DNA of 6,868 bases from Solobacterium sp. (lineage in GTDB: Bacteria > Bacillota_I > Bacilli_A > Erysipelotrichales > Erysipelotrichaceae), in the NCBI GenBank assembly GCA_016284975.1, contig JAEEPV010000275.1, positions 1 to 6,868 of the forward strand, written 5' to 3'. Position numbers and translations under genes: made by a program. The notes beneath the pieces are model-generated. The model saw nothing but the letters and a program-made list of their open reading frames with translations, searched no databases and was not told the DNA's origin. Below, one piece after another: positions 1-5,375 of the stretch. Numbering within the stretch: position 1 is the first letter of the stretch; the number at the start of each line of letters is the position of its first letter.

Positions 1-2
1 GT

Positions 3-1112
3 GCTTTCAGCCTCTATGGGGCTGCATTGATTGCGGTGACTTATTCGTTGTTGATTGGTCTGTTTCTGAATCCGATATTGCGACTGCTTGGCGCATCCGA
101 TGCGACGATCGGGTTTGCCCGTTCCTATACCATCATTGTTACAGTGATCGGAACACTTCCTACGGTACTTTCACTGGCAGTGGCACATCTGCTTCGGAAT
201 ACGGGATATTCCGGCAAAGCAAGCCTGGGTCTCAGTATGGGTGGAATTCTGAACTGTATGCTGGATCCTTTGTTCATGTTTGTAATTCTTCCGAAAGGAC
301 AGGAGGTAACGGGAGCTGCGGCTGCCACGCTCATCTCAAACTGCATCTCCTGTATCTATCTGCTCAATGAATACCGCAAGGCCCAGCGTGAAGCACCTCT
401 CAGTATGCGTCTGTCTGACGCGATGGCGCTTGATCCCGCAAATCGAAAGATGATTTTTATGGTCGGTATTCCTTCCGCATTGCTGAATGCGTTATTTGAT
501 GTCGCGAATATCTCAGTAAATATTCTGGCGGCAGCGCACAGTGACCTGGTATTGGCAGCTATGGGTATTGTTATGAAAGTGGAGCGTATTCCGAATGCCG
601 TTAACATCGGTATCTGTCAGGGAATGCTGCCGATCGTTGCGTTCAACTACGCTTCCGGAAATCATGAACGCATGAAAGAAACGATGCGTACGGCAAGAAA
701 TGCCGGGTTAATTGTTTCGTTTCTCTGCATCATCCTGTTTACGCTGTTTGCACCGCAGCTTGCAGGTGTTTTTCTGAATACTGCAGCAGGAGATGCGGCA
801 TTGTCAATGCAGACGATCGTATATGCATCTTCCTTCCTGCATATCCGGTGCTTCGCTTCACCGGTTCAGCTTCTGAACTACCATACCTCATTCTCCATGC
901 AGGCAATGGGTAAGGGAAAAGAAACACTTCTGCACGCAGTCGTCCGTGAACTGGTTCTTTATATTCCGCTGATGATTGTGCTCGACCGGATGTTTGGAGA
1001 GCTGGGGCTTGCGGCTGCGCTTCCGGCAGGAGAAGGACTTGGGGCAGTTTTTGCATTAATGCTGCTAAGATATACGCTGAAACAGGAAAAGCTTCAGAAG
1101 GGTGTTTCCTGA
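3..1112 (+). CDS. MATE family efflux transporter, C-terminal part (5' end outside window)
   Basis: Integral membrane antiporter of the MATE (multidrug and toxic compound extrusion) family, expected to export drugs or cationic metabolites using a Na+ or H+ gradient. The frame is open to the left edge, so the gene begins upstream; a TTG at 27 is only an internal codon. About 369 codons are present of the roughly 450 usual for the family, so about the first two or three membrane helices are missing. Family features seen: alternating hydrophobic helices, the segment LRNTGYSGKAS followed by GGILNCMLDPLFMF (the conserved N..LDp.f motif), a GAAAATLIS helix, the mid-protein GIPSALLNALFD that opens the second bundle, and QGMLPIVAFNYASGNHERM, matching the family's G.qPiigyNyGag..eR. 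The protein ends in a short basic tail (LKQEKLQKG). It is intact to its TGA stop. Its substrate cannot be inferred. Confidence 0.9.
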   Translation, partial: AFSLYGAALIAVTYSLLIGLFLNPILRLLGASDATIGFARSYTIIVTVIGTLPTVLSLAVAHLLRNTGYSGKASLGLSMGGILNCMLDPLFMFVILPKGQEVTGAAAATLISNCISCIYLLNEYRKAQREAPLSMRLSDAMALDPANRKMIFMVGIPSALLNALFDVANISVNILAAAHSDLVLAAMGIVMKVERIPNAVNIGICQGMLPIVAFNYASGNHERMKETMRTARNAGLIVSFLCIILFTLFAPQLAGVFLNTAAGDAALSMQTIVYASSFLHIRCFASPVQLLNYHTSFSMQAMGKGKETLLHAVVRELVLYIPLMIVLDRMFGELGLAAALPAGEGLGAVFALMLLRYTLKQEKLQKGVS

Positions 1113-1140
1113 TGAGCCCGATTTGAATGGACTCATCAGG
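1108..1140 (+). terminator. Stem-loop over the MATE stop codon, possible weak terminator
   Basis: CCTGATGAG (1108-1116) and CTCATCAGG (1132-1140) are perfect 9-bp complements around a 15-base loop, and the left arm contains the TGA stop of the MATE gene. No T-run follows directly (only ggtttctt about ten bases later). It is either an inefficient intrinsic terminator or an mRNA 3'-end stabilising hairpin. Confidence 0.4.
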
Positions 1141-1226
1141 GTAACCTATACGGTTTCTTGCATACTTTGGCAATCATGCTTGAAAAGCTGTGCAGACCGC
1201 CGAAATATCCTTTTCCGTATCCATTT

Positions 1227-1234
1227 TCTGAACC
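1227..1234. repeat. Left target-site duplication of the IS
   Basis: TCTGAACC directly abuts the outer end of the left inverted repeat and recurs exactly at 3162-3169 just outside the right inverted repeat. Eight bp is the duplication length known for the IS66 family. The perfect match fixes the element boundaries and implies an insertion young enough not to have diverged. Confidence 0.95.
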
Positions 1235-1256
1235 GTTACAGTTCAGACGGTAGGAA
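1235..1256 (+). repeat. Left terminal inverted repeat (IRL) of the IS
   Basis: Starts with GTTAC and contains GTTCA and ACGGTA blocks. It matches the reverse complement of 3140-3161 at 19 of 22 positions, with mismatches at positions 6, 12 and 19 from the outer end. This is the transposase recognition end. Confidence 0.93.
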
Positions 1257-1261
1257 AAAAG

Positions 1262-1270
1262 TTATCCACA
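1262..1270 (+). promoter_or_regulatory. DnaA box 1, perfect consensus
   Basis: TTATCCACA, identical to the consensus DnaA-binding 9-mer, lies five bases inside the left inverted repeat. A bound DnaA molecule would sit next to where transposase must bind the end. The same box is absent from the region beside the right end. Confidence 0.75.
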
Positions 1271-1358
1271 AAATGAAGTGAACTGATCAATGTTTTGATT
1301 TGAAAAATGAGTCAAAAACCGGCAATTTGCTCAACGACACTGTGGGAAACTCTGAAAG

Positions 1359-1409
1359 AACATGTATTTTTGCGAAATCCTATGTGGATAACGTGAATGA
1401 ATACATGTT
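1359..1409. repeat. 10-bp inverted repeat bracketing DnaA box 2
   Basis: AACATGTATT (1359-1368) and AATACATGTT (1400-1409) are perfect reverse complements separated by 31 bases. The DnaA box at 1383-1391 lies close to the centre of symmetry. This could be a two-half-site operator, a cruciform or an RNA hairpin. No function is known to me. Confidence 0.7.
1383..1391 (-). promoter_or_regulatory. DnaA box 2, perfect consensus, reverse orientation
   Basis: TGTGGATAA on the + strand is the exact complement of the consensus DnaA box. It lies near the middle of the inverted repeat 1359-1409 and points opposite to boxes 1 and 3. Confidence 0.75.
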
Positions 1410-1452
1410 TTTTATCTTTCTGGTATGTTGAAAACCGCATTTTTATGCAATT

Positions 1453-1461
1453 TTATCCACA
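1453..1461 (+). promoter_or_regulatory. DnaA box 3, perfect consensus, abutting the transposase -35
   Basis: TTATCCACA ends one base before the TTGACA -35 hexamer (1463-1468) of the predicted transposase promoter. This position would let bound DnaA either contact or block RNA polymerase. Confidence 0.75.
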
Positions 1462-1462
1462 T

Positions 1463-1491
1463 TTGACAGAAGGTTTTCCCTCGATTATTAA
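1463..1491 (+). promoter_or_regulatory. Predicted transposase promoter
   Basis: A perfect -35 TTGACA (1463-1468), a 17-base spacer and a moderate -10 TATTAA (1486-1491). The expected transcription start falls at about 1497-1499, on or next to the ATG, so the mRNA would be leaderless or nearly so. Confidence 0.5.
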
Positions 1492-1497
1492 AGAGGT

Positions 1498-3126
1498 ATG
1501 AGGACCGAGCTTGAAATAAAATATGACATTCTCCGCGGCGAGAATTATCGACTCTCAAGGAAACTGGATTACTACGAATCCGGCAAAGCTTTTGAAGCGT
1601 TTCAGCGCAAACACGATAAAGAGCTTAAGTCAGTAAAAAATAAACTTCAAAGATCGGAAGCCGCATATGCCGTATTATCTGAGAACAATCGCAAGAATGT
1701 TAATGAGATCGGCAGACTCAGAGATGTAATCGCGGAAAAAGACAGAGAACTGGATGGTCTTGTCAAAGAATATGAAGGGATGCTCGATGAGTATAAAAAC
1801 CTGATCGATGAACTGCGTAAGCAGATCGAAGATATGGAAGGAAAGATGAAGAAGATGAGTGCACAGCTCAATCGTGATTACACCAATTCATCTATTCCCT
1901 CAAGCAAAGAAGAGAATCATAAGAAGATTGCCAACAGCAGAGAAAAAACCAATCGTTTGCCTGGTGGTCAGAAAGGCCATAAGGGCGCTCGCCGTAAACC
2001 AATGGAGCCGACAGAGCCGATTATCAAGCTTGTCCCGGAAGAAGTGGTAAAGAATCCCCAGGACTGGGAAGAACTGGAGACAAAACGAGCGCGTCAGGTA
2101 ATAGACGTGCATATGGAAATCACCTGTGTGCAGTATGAAGCACACGCATATCGCAACAAACATACCGATCGGATTATTTACAGCGCCTTTCCGGCAAACG
2201 TCGTAAATGAAGTGAATTACGGCGAAGGAATCAAGGCGCTTTGTTGTTTATTGCCCTCTTACTGCAACGTATCAATCAGAAAAACAGCGGAGCTGGTTCG
2301 CAGCCTGACAGATAACAAGCTGAATATTTCAACCGGGATGATCGCCGGTCTGCCAAAAGAACTGAAAGATAAGACAGAAGAAGACAGGAAAGAGATCGTA
2401 CGCCGGCTGATGAGTTCGGCAACACTGCATAGTGACGCCACCGGGATACGGGTCAACGGAGAGAAATGGAACATCTATGTAACAGCGAATAATGAGGATG
2501 CCATATATACTCTTTCAAAAGTTAAAGGTGTAGAAGGAATCAAGGCAACACCGCTGAGAGATTATTTGAATACAGTGATTCATGATCATGACATAAGTTA
2601 TTACAACGAGGCATTTTCCTTCAGTAAGCACCAGGAATGCGTGGCCCATCTCATAAGATACTGTCAGGACAGTATCGATAACGAGCCGGAACTGATGTGG
2701 AACCGCCAGATGAAGCAGCACCTGCAATGGATCATACATCGATATAAAGCGAAAGATATTGCGGATGATGAGAAGGAGGAACTGATTCAGACATATGACA
2801 GGATACTGGAGACAGCTGCAGAGGAATACAAATCCCATCCACCGACAAAGTATTATCGGGAAGGCTTTAATCTGGCAAAGCGACTGAAAGAGTATCGTAA
2901 CGAGACGCTTGCTTTTCTCATGTCGGAAACGGAACTCGAATATGACAATAACCTCAGTGAGCGACTGTTACGGCAATGCAAGAGGAAAAGCAAAGCCGTC
3001 ATATCATTCAGAAGCGCAGAGTCAACGTCGATATACTGTGATGTATTGAGTTTAATAAAATCTGCAGATCTTCAGAAAAATAACATATACCAGATGATGA
3101 AAGAAGGCTTCTCAAGAACTCGTTAG
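1498..3126 (+). CDS. IS66-family DDE transposase (TnpC-like)
   Basis: Transposase of 542 aa that cuts and joins the ends of the surrounding element. Residues about 35-125 are a highly charged coiled-coil stretch rich in K, E, L and D, likely for oligomerisation. Next come the IS66 hallmarks NSSIPSSKEE (130-139, family NSskPPSSD) and PGGQKGHKG (155-163). The catalytic RNase H-like core shows D313 (LHSDATGIRVNG), D363 in IHDHDISYY followed by H378..C381..H384..R387 (family H..C.aHllR), and E488 in DNNLSERLLRQCKRKSK, followed by the SFRS motif. The paired cysteines of the zinc ribbon common in IS66 transposases before the core are not present (the region reads QYEAHAYRNKHTDRIIY). The ATG at 1498 is the first possible start, because TAA lies in frame just upstream. 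AGAGG lies only about one base before the ATG, too close for good initiation, so translation is probably weak or leaderless. The reading frame is intact. Confidence 0.93.
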   Translation: MRTELEIKYDILRGENYRLSRKLDYYESGKAFEAFQRKHDKELKSVKNKLQRSEAAYAVLSENNRKNVNEIGRLRDVIAEKDRELDGLVKEYEGMLDEYKNLIDELRKQIEDMEGKMKKMSAQLNRDYTNSSIPSSKEENHKKIANSREKTNRLPGGQKGHKGARRKPMEPTEPIIKLVPEEVVKNPQDWEELETKRARQVIDVHMEITCVQYEAHAYRNKHTDRIIYSAFPANVVNEVNYGEGIKALCCLLPSYCNVSIRKTAELVRSLTDNKLNISTGMIAGLPKELKDKTEEDRKEIVRRLMSSATLHSDATGIRVNGEKWNIYVTANNEDAIYTLSKVKGVEGIKATPLRDYLNTVIHDHDISYYNEAFSFSKHQECVAHLIRYCQDSIDNEPELMWNRQMKQHLQWIIHRYKAKDIADDEKEELIQTYDRILETAAEEYKSHPPTKYYREGFNLAKRLKEYRNETLAFLMSETELEYDNNLSERLLRQCKRKSKAVISFRSAESTSIYCDVLSLIKSADLQKNNIYQMMKEGFSRTR

Positions 3127-3142
3127 TTCTTAAGAAGCCTTC
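3103..3142 (+). terminator. Strong hairpin over the transposase stop codon
   Basis: Arms 3103-3120 and 3125-3142 form 17 base pairs with one C/A mismatch (3113/3132) around the tetraloop CGTT. The stem includes the last codons of the transposase, its TAG stop, and the inner three bases of the right inverted repeat. No T-run follows, so it is either a non-canonical terminator or a structure that protects the 3' end or limits read-through into glmS. Confidence 0.55.
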
Positions 3143-3161
3143 ATACCGTTTGAACAGTAAC
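3140..3161 (-). repeat. Right terminal inverted repeat (IRR) of the IS
   Basis: Its reverse complement begins GTTAC and aligns with 1235-1256 at 19 of 22 positions. Its outer edge abuts the right copy of the 8-bp duplication. Its inner three bases overlap the hairpin at the end of the transposase gene. Confidence 0.93.
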
Positions 3162-3169
3162 TCTGAACC
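3162..3169. repeat. Right target-site duplication of the IS
   Basis: TCTGAACC, identical to 1227-1234, immediately outside the right inverted repeat. Confidence 0.95.
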
Positions 3170-3244
3170 TCTCGCTTATAAAGAATAAGTACATTTTTAT
3201 GATATCGGGGTATCTGATAATGGATGAATGCATGATTGTGTTGG

Positions 3245-3273
3245 TTGAAGTACGCTCGCTGAGAATTTATAAT
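3245..3273 (+). promoter_or_regulatory. Predicted glmS promoter
   Basis: -35 TTGAAG (3245-3250), a 17-base spacer and a perfect -10 TATAAT (3268-3273) place the transcription start near 3280. This is about 25 bases before the ribozyme cleavage site, as expected for a dedicated glmS promoter. The promoter lies wholly outside the IS. Confidence 0.7.
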
Positions 3274-3297
3274 ATCCTACGTCATGGAGTCGTGACA

Positions 3298-3437
3298 GAA
3301 ACGTAGCGCCAGGCCTGCTGTATTCGGCAGGTGACGAGGACCGGGTAGTTATCGAAAGATTCGGCGGATGACTCGGAGGCCTGATACGGCCTGAACAATG
3401 GGAAAAACCAGTCGGTGACGGCTGAACAGATCCATTC
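3298..3437 (+). ncRNA. glmS ribozyme (glucosamine-6-phosphate-activated self-cleaving RNA)
   Basis: Cis-acting ribozyme in the glmS leader; the family uses glucosamine-6-phosphate as cofactor and cleaves its own mRNA, leading to decay of the downstream message. All the core blocks I know for the family are present in order: AGCGCC at 3305-3310 with cleavage expected between A3305 and G3306, GACGAGGA (3333-3340), TTATCGAA (from 3349) and TCGGCGGATG (3361-3370). Helices can be drawn: P1 3314-3320 with 3325-3331 (loop TATT), P3 CCGGGT (3341-3346) with ACTCGG (3371-3376), P3.1 AGGCC (3377-3381) with GGCCT (3388-3392), P4 AATGG (3397-3401) with CCATT (3432-3436), and P4.1 CAGTC (3409-3413) with GGCTG (3420-3424). 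It lies directly upstream of glmS, which confirms the assignment. The outer limits are approximate. Confidence 0.96.
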
Positions 3438-3483
3438 GGTATCCTCCATGATCATTTTCTGTGTGAAAAAGGAGGATATTTTT
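3438..3483 (+). promoter_or_regulatory. Shine-Dalgarno-sequestering, terminator-like hairpin before glmS
   Basis: TATCCTCC (3440-3447) is the exact complement of GGAGGATA (3471-3478), which contains the glmS ribosome binding site GGAGGA nine bases before the ATG. Two G-T pairs extend the base of the stem (3438-3439 with 3479-3480). An inner stem TTTTC (3455-3459) with GAAAA (3465-3469) closes the loop. The stem is followed by or merges into five T residues (3479-3483), so the structure could stop transcription, block ribosome binding, or both. This second regulatory element adjacent to the ribozyme is inferred from sequence only. Confidence 0.6.
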
Positions 3484-3485
3484 AT

Positions 3486-5303
3486 ATGTGTGGAATCACA
3501 GGATTTACAGGCAAGCAGCCGGCATTGCCATTTTTACTGCAGGGTCTTTCCAAACTGGAATACCGCGGTTATGACTCTGCCGGTGTAACACTTGTCAACT
3601 CGAAAAAGCTGACGACCTGGAAGACCAAAGGGAGGCTGTCAGAGCTTGAGAAGCTGCTGGAAAAAGAACTGCCGCAGTCCTGCGGAATCGGACATACCCG
3701 CTGGGCAACGCACGGCGTTCCCAGCAATATGAATGCCCATCCGCATATGAATGAAGAAGGAACGATTTCGGTCGTTCATAACGGTATCGTGGAAAACTAT
3801 ACGACTCTGAAGGAAGAACTGATTCAGGTGGGATATCATTTTCATTCGGATACGGACAGCGAAGTAATTGTGCAGCTGCTGGATTTTTATTACAAAAAGA
3901 AACCGGTCATGAAGGAAGCTCTGCAGAAAACGATACGGCATCTGGAAGGATCGTATGCCCTCTGTATTACGACAATCTTTGAACCAAATACGATCTATGT
4001 TGCCAAGAAAGAAAGCCCGATGGTACTCGGGCGATCTAAGGAAGGCACATTCTGTGCCAGTGATGCGCCGGCATTGCTTGCCTATACCAAAGAAATACTT
4101 CCTCTGCAGGATGGAGAAACTGCAATTCTGAACAAGGATGGATTAGAAGTATTTGACAGTAAGGGACGACCGATCGAACCAAGATATATTACATTTCCGT
4201 ATGATATCCAGTCTGCGCAGAAGGGTGGATATGACTCCTATATGCTGAAGGAGATTCATGAACAGCCATCTGCCATCCGGGAAACACTGAGAGGACGCTT
4301 CCGGGGAAATCAGATCATTCTTCCGAAGATCGAAGAACTGGAAATCGACTGGAACAGTATTTACAACACGGTATTCATCGCCTGCGGAACGGCATATCAT
4401 GCATGTATTTACGCAAATACGATCTATCAGCGCTATACCGGAAAGATGAGTTATGTCATGCCTGCGTCGGAATTTCGTTATTGCGATCCGGCCGTTGATG
4501 AACATACGTTATGTATTTTCGTATCACAGTCCGGTGAGACTGCAGATACCCTTGCGGCACTGAAGCTCGCGAGGGCAAAAGGGTGTGTCACGGTTTCGGT
4601 CGTCAATGTTCTGGGATCATCGATCGCAAGACAGAGTGACGCGGTTCTTTATACTGCAGCCGGTCCCGAGATTGCAGTGGCCAGTACGAAGGCGTATACC
4701 ACACAGCTGGTTCTGCTTCATGTACTGATTCTGAAGCTTGCACAGCTGTACGGAATCCGGGTGAAAGGAATCGGTAAGCTGATCAAAGATCTGAAACGGC
4801 TTCCGGAACTGGTTGAAGAGACACTTGCCAATGATAAAACCGTCAAAAAATACGCTGGTATGCTGAAGGATGAACACGATGCATACTTTATCGGGCGCCA
4901 GCTGGATTATCCGAGTGCGCTGGAAGGTGCATTGAAACTGAAAGAAGTATCATATGTACACGCCGATGCATATTATGCCGGTGAGCTGAAACATGGACCG
5001 ATCGCACTGATCGAGAAGAACACGGTGGTCATTGCGCTGGCAACCCAGCCGGAAATCGCTTCGAAGACGATTTCCAACATCAAGGAAACCGTTGCCCGCG
5101 GTGCCAGGGTAATTCTGATTACCGATCAGGATATGGAGGCTAAAGAGTTTAAATATGTGATTCGCATCCCTGATATGGAACCGCAGCTGAGAGTGATTCC
5201 TGTCGCGGTTCTGACACAGCTGATTGCCTATTATGCGGCAAAAGAAAAAGGCTGTGATATTGATAAGCCGAGAAATCTTGCAAAATCGGTAACTGTGGAA
5301 TGA
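3486..5303 (+). CDS. glmS: Glutamine--fructose-6-phosphate aminotransferase (isomerizing)
   Basis: Cytoplasmic enzyme that converts fructose-6-phosphate and glutamine to glucosamine-6-phosphate and glutamate, the first committed step to UDP-GlcNAc for peptidoglycan. At 605 aa it has the normal family length and all domains. The N-terminal glutaminase domain (1-240) has nucleophile C2 in MCGITGFTG, LEYRGYDSAG (24-33), R72 in HTRWATHG, N99-G100 in HNGIVENY, and D124 in SDTDSE. The first SIS domain (about 290-420) has ACGTAYHA (299-306), SQSGETADT (347-355) and STKAYTTQ (400-407). The second SIS domain (about 455-595) has E487 in KLKEVSY and H503 in GELKHGP. The C-terminal KSVTVE carries K600, equivalent to the lysine that binds the sugar in Escherichia coli GlmS. 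The ATG is supported by GGAGGA nine bases upstream and by C2. The gene stands alone between its ribozyme leader and a terminator. Confidence 0.98.
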   Translation: MCGITGFTGKQPALPFLLQGLSKLEYRGYDSAGVTLVNSKKLTTWKTKGRLSELEKLLEKELPQSCGIGHTRWATHGVPSNMNAHPHMNEEGTISVVHNGIVENYTTLKEELIQVGYHFHSDTDSEVIVQLLDFYYKKKPVMKEALQKTIRHLEGSYALCITTIFEPNTIYVAKKESPMVLGRSKEGTFCASDAPALLAYTKEILPLQDGETAILNKDGLEVFDSKGRPIEPRYITFPYDIQSAQKGGYDSYMLKEIHEQPSAIRETLRGRFRGNQIILPKIEELEIDWNSIYNTVFIACGTAYHACIYANTIYQRYTGKMSYVMPASEFRYCDPAVDEHTLCIFVSQSGETADTLAALKLARAKGCVTVSVVNVLGSSIARQSDAVLYTAAGPEIAVASTKAYTTQLVLLHVLILKLAQLYGIRVKGIGKLIKDLKRLPELVEETLANDKTVKKYAGMLKDEHDAYFIGRQLDYPSALEGALKLKEVSYVHADAYYAGELKHGPIALIEKNTVVIALATQPEIASKTISNIKETVARGARVILITDQDMEAKEFKYVIRIPDMEPQLRVIPVAVLTQLIAYYAAKEKGCDIDKPRNLAKSVTVE

Positions 5304-5306
5304 ATG

Positions 5307-5336
5307 AAAAAGCGGACTGGAAACAGCCCGTTTTTT
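5307..5336 (+). terminator. Intrinsic terminator of glmS, probably bidirectional
   Basis: Four bases after the glmS stop. CTG/CAG pairs close a GAAA loop (5320-5323), then an A/C mismatch, GGC with CCG to its right, one G-T pair, and five A-T pairs running into the T-run 5331-5336. The A tract on the left (5307-5311) gives a T tract on the other strand, so it can also end the convergent eutH-like operon. Confidence 0.85.
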
Positions 5337-5359
5337 CAGAAAAGGGGTTTAATACATTA

Positions 5360-5375
5360 ATCAGAGATCTCTGAT
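5360..5375. repeat. 16-bp perfect palindrome at the eutH-like stop codon
   Basis: ATCAGAGATCTCTGAT is identical to its reverse complement and contains the TGA stop of the minus-strand gene (5361-5363). As RNA it could fold as six pairs with a GATC loop. No T-run follows on the minus strand. It may be chance or may help end the transcript. Confidence 0.45.

Larger units (their letters stand above)
1235..3161 (+). mobile_element. Complete IS66-family insertion sequence, single-ORF type
   Basis: A 1927-bp element bounded by 22-bp inverted repeats with 19 matching positions and by a perfect 8-bp target duplication. It carries one transposase gene (1498-3126), preceded by a 241-bp leader rich in A/T and in DnaA boxes and followed by only a hairpin and the right end. 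Classical IS66 elements carry tnpA, tnpB and tnpC; this one has only the tnpC-like gene, as in the ISBst12 subgroup. I infer that it belongs to that subgroup or a close sister. The gene and both ends are intact, so the copy may be active. It sits between the MATE gene and the glmS promoter, whose -35 box lies 84 bases beyond the right end, so neither gene is interrupted. Removing the element and one duplication joins the flanks cleanly. Confidence 0.93.

Noticed and set aside
27..29. TTG as the start of the MATE gene
   Set aside because: The frame is open to the left edge with plausible MATE residues (FSLYGAA), and the N-terminal helices of the family would be missing; the gene is truncated by the window.
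739..1173. 144-codon open frame on the minus strand
   Set aside because: Nearly all of it lies antisense to the MATE gene; its protein is rich in low-order residues with no recognisable domain, and no ribosome site or promoter was seen.
1257..1497. Chromosomal or plasmid replication origin based on the DnaA boxes
   Set aside because: The boxes lie wholly inside the IS, no dnaA, dnaN or rep gene is present, and no set of AT-rich 13-mers or iterons was seen; IS regulation is the simpler reading.
2515..2838. 107-codon open frame on the minus strand
   Set aside because: It is antisense to the catalytic core of the transposase, with no sign of independent coding.
3220..3306. Small + strand ORF of 28 codons ending at the ribozyme cleavage site
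   Set aside because: It has no ribosome binding site and contains the predicted glmS promoter, so it is probably a chance frame.
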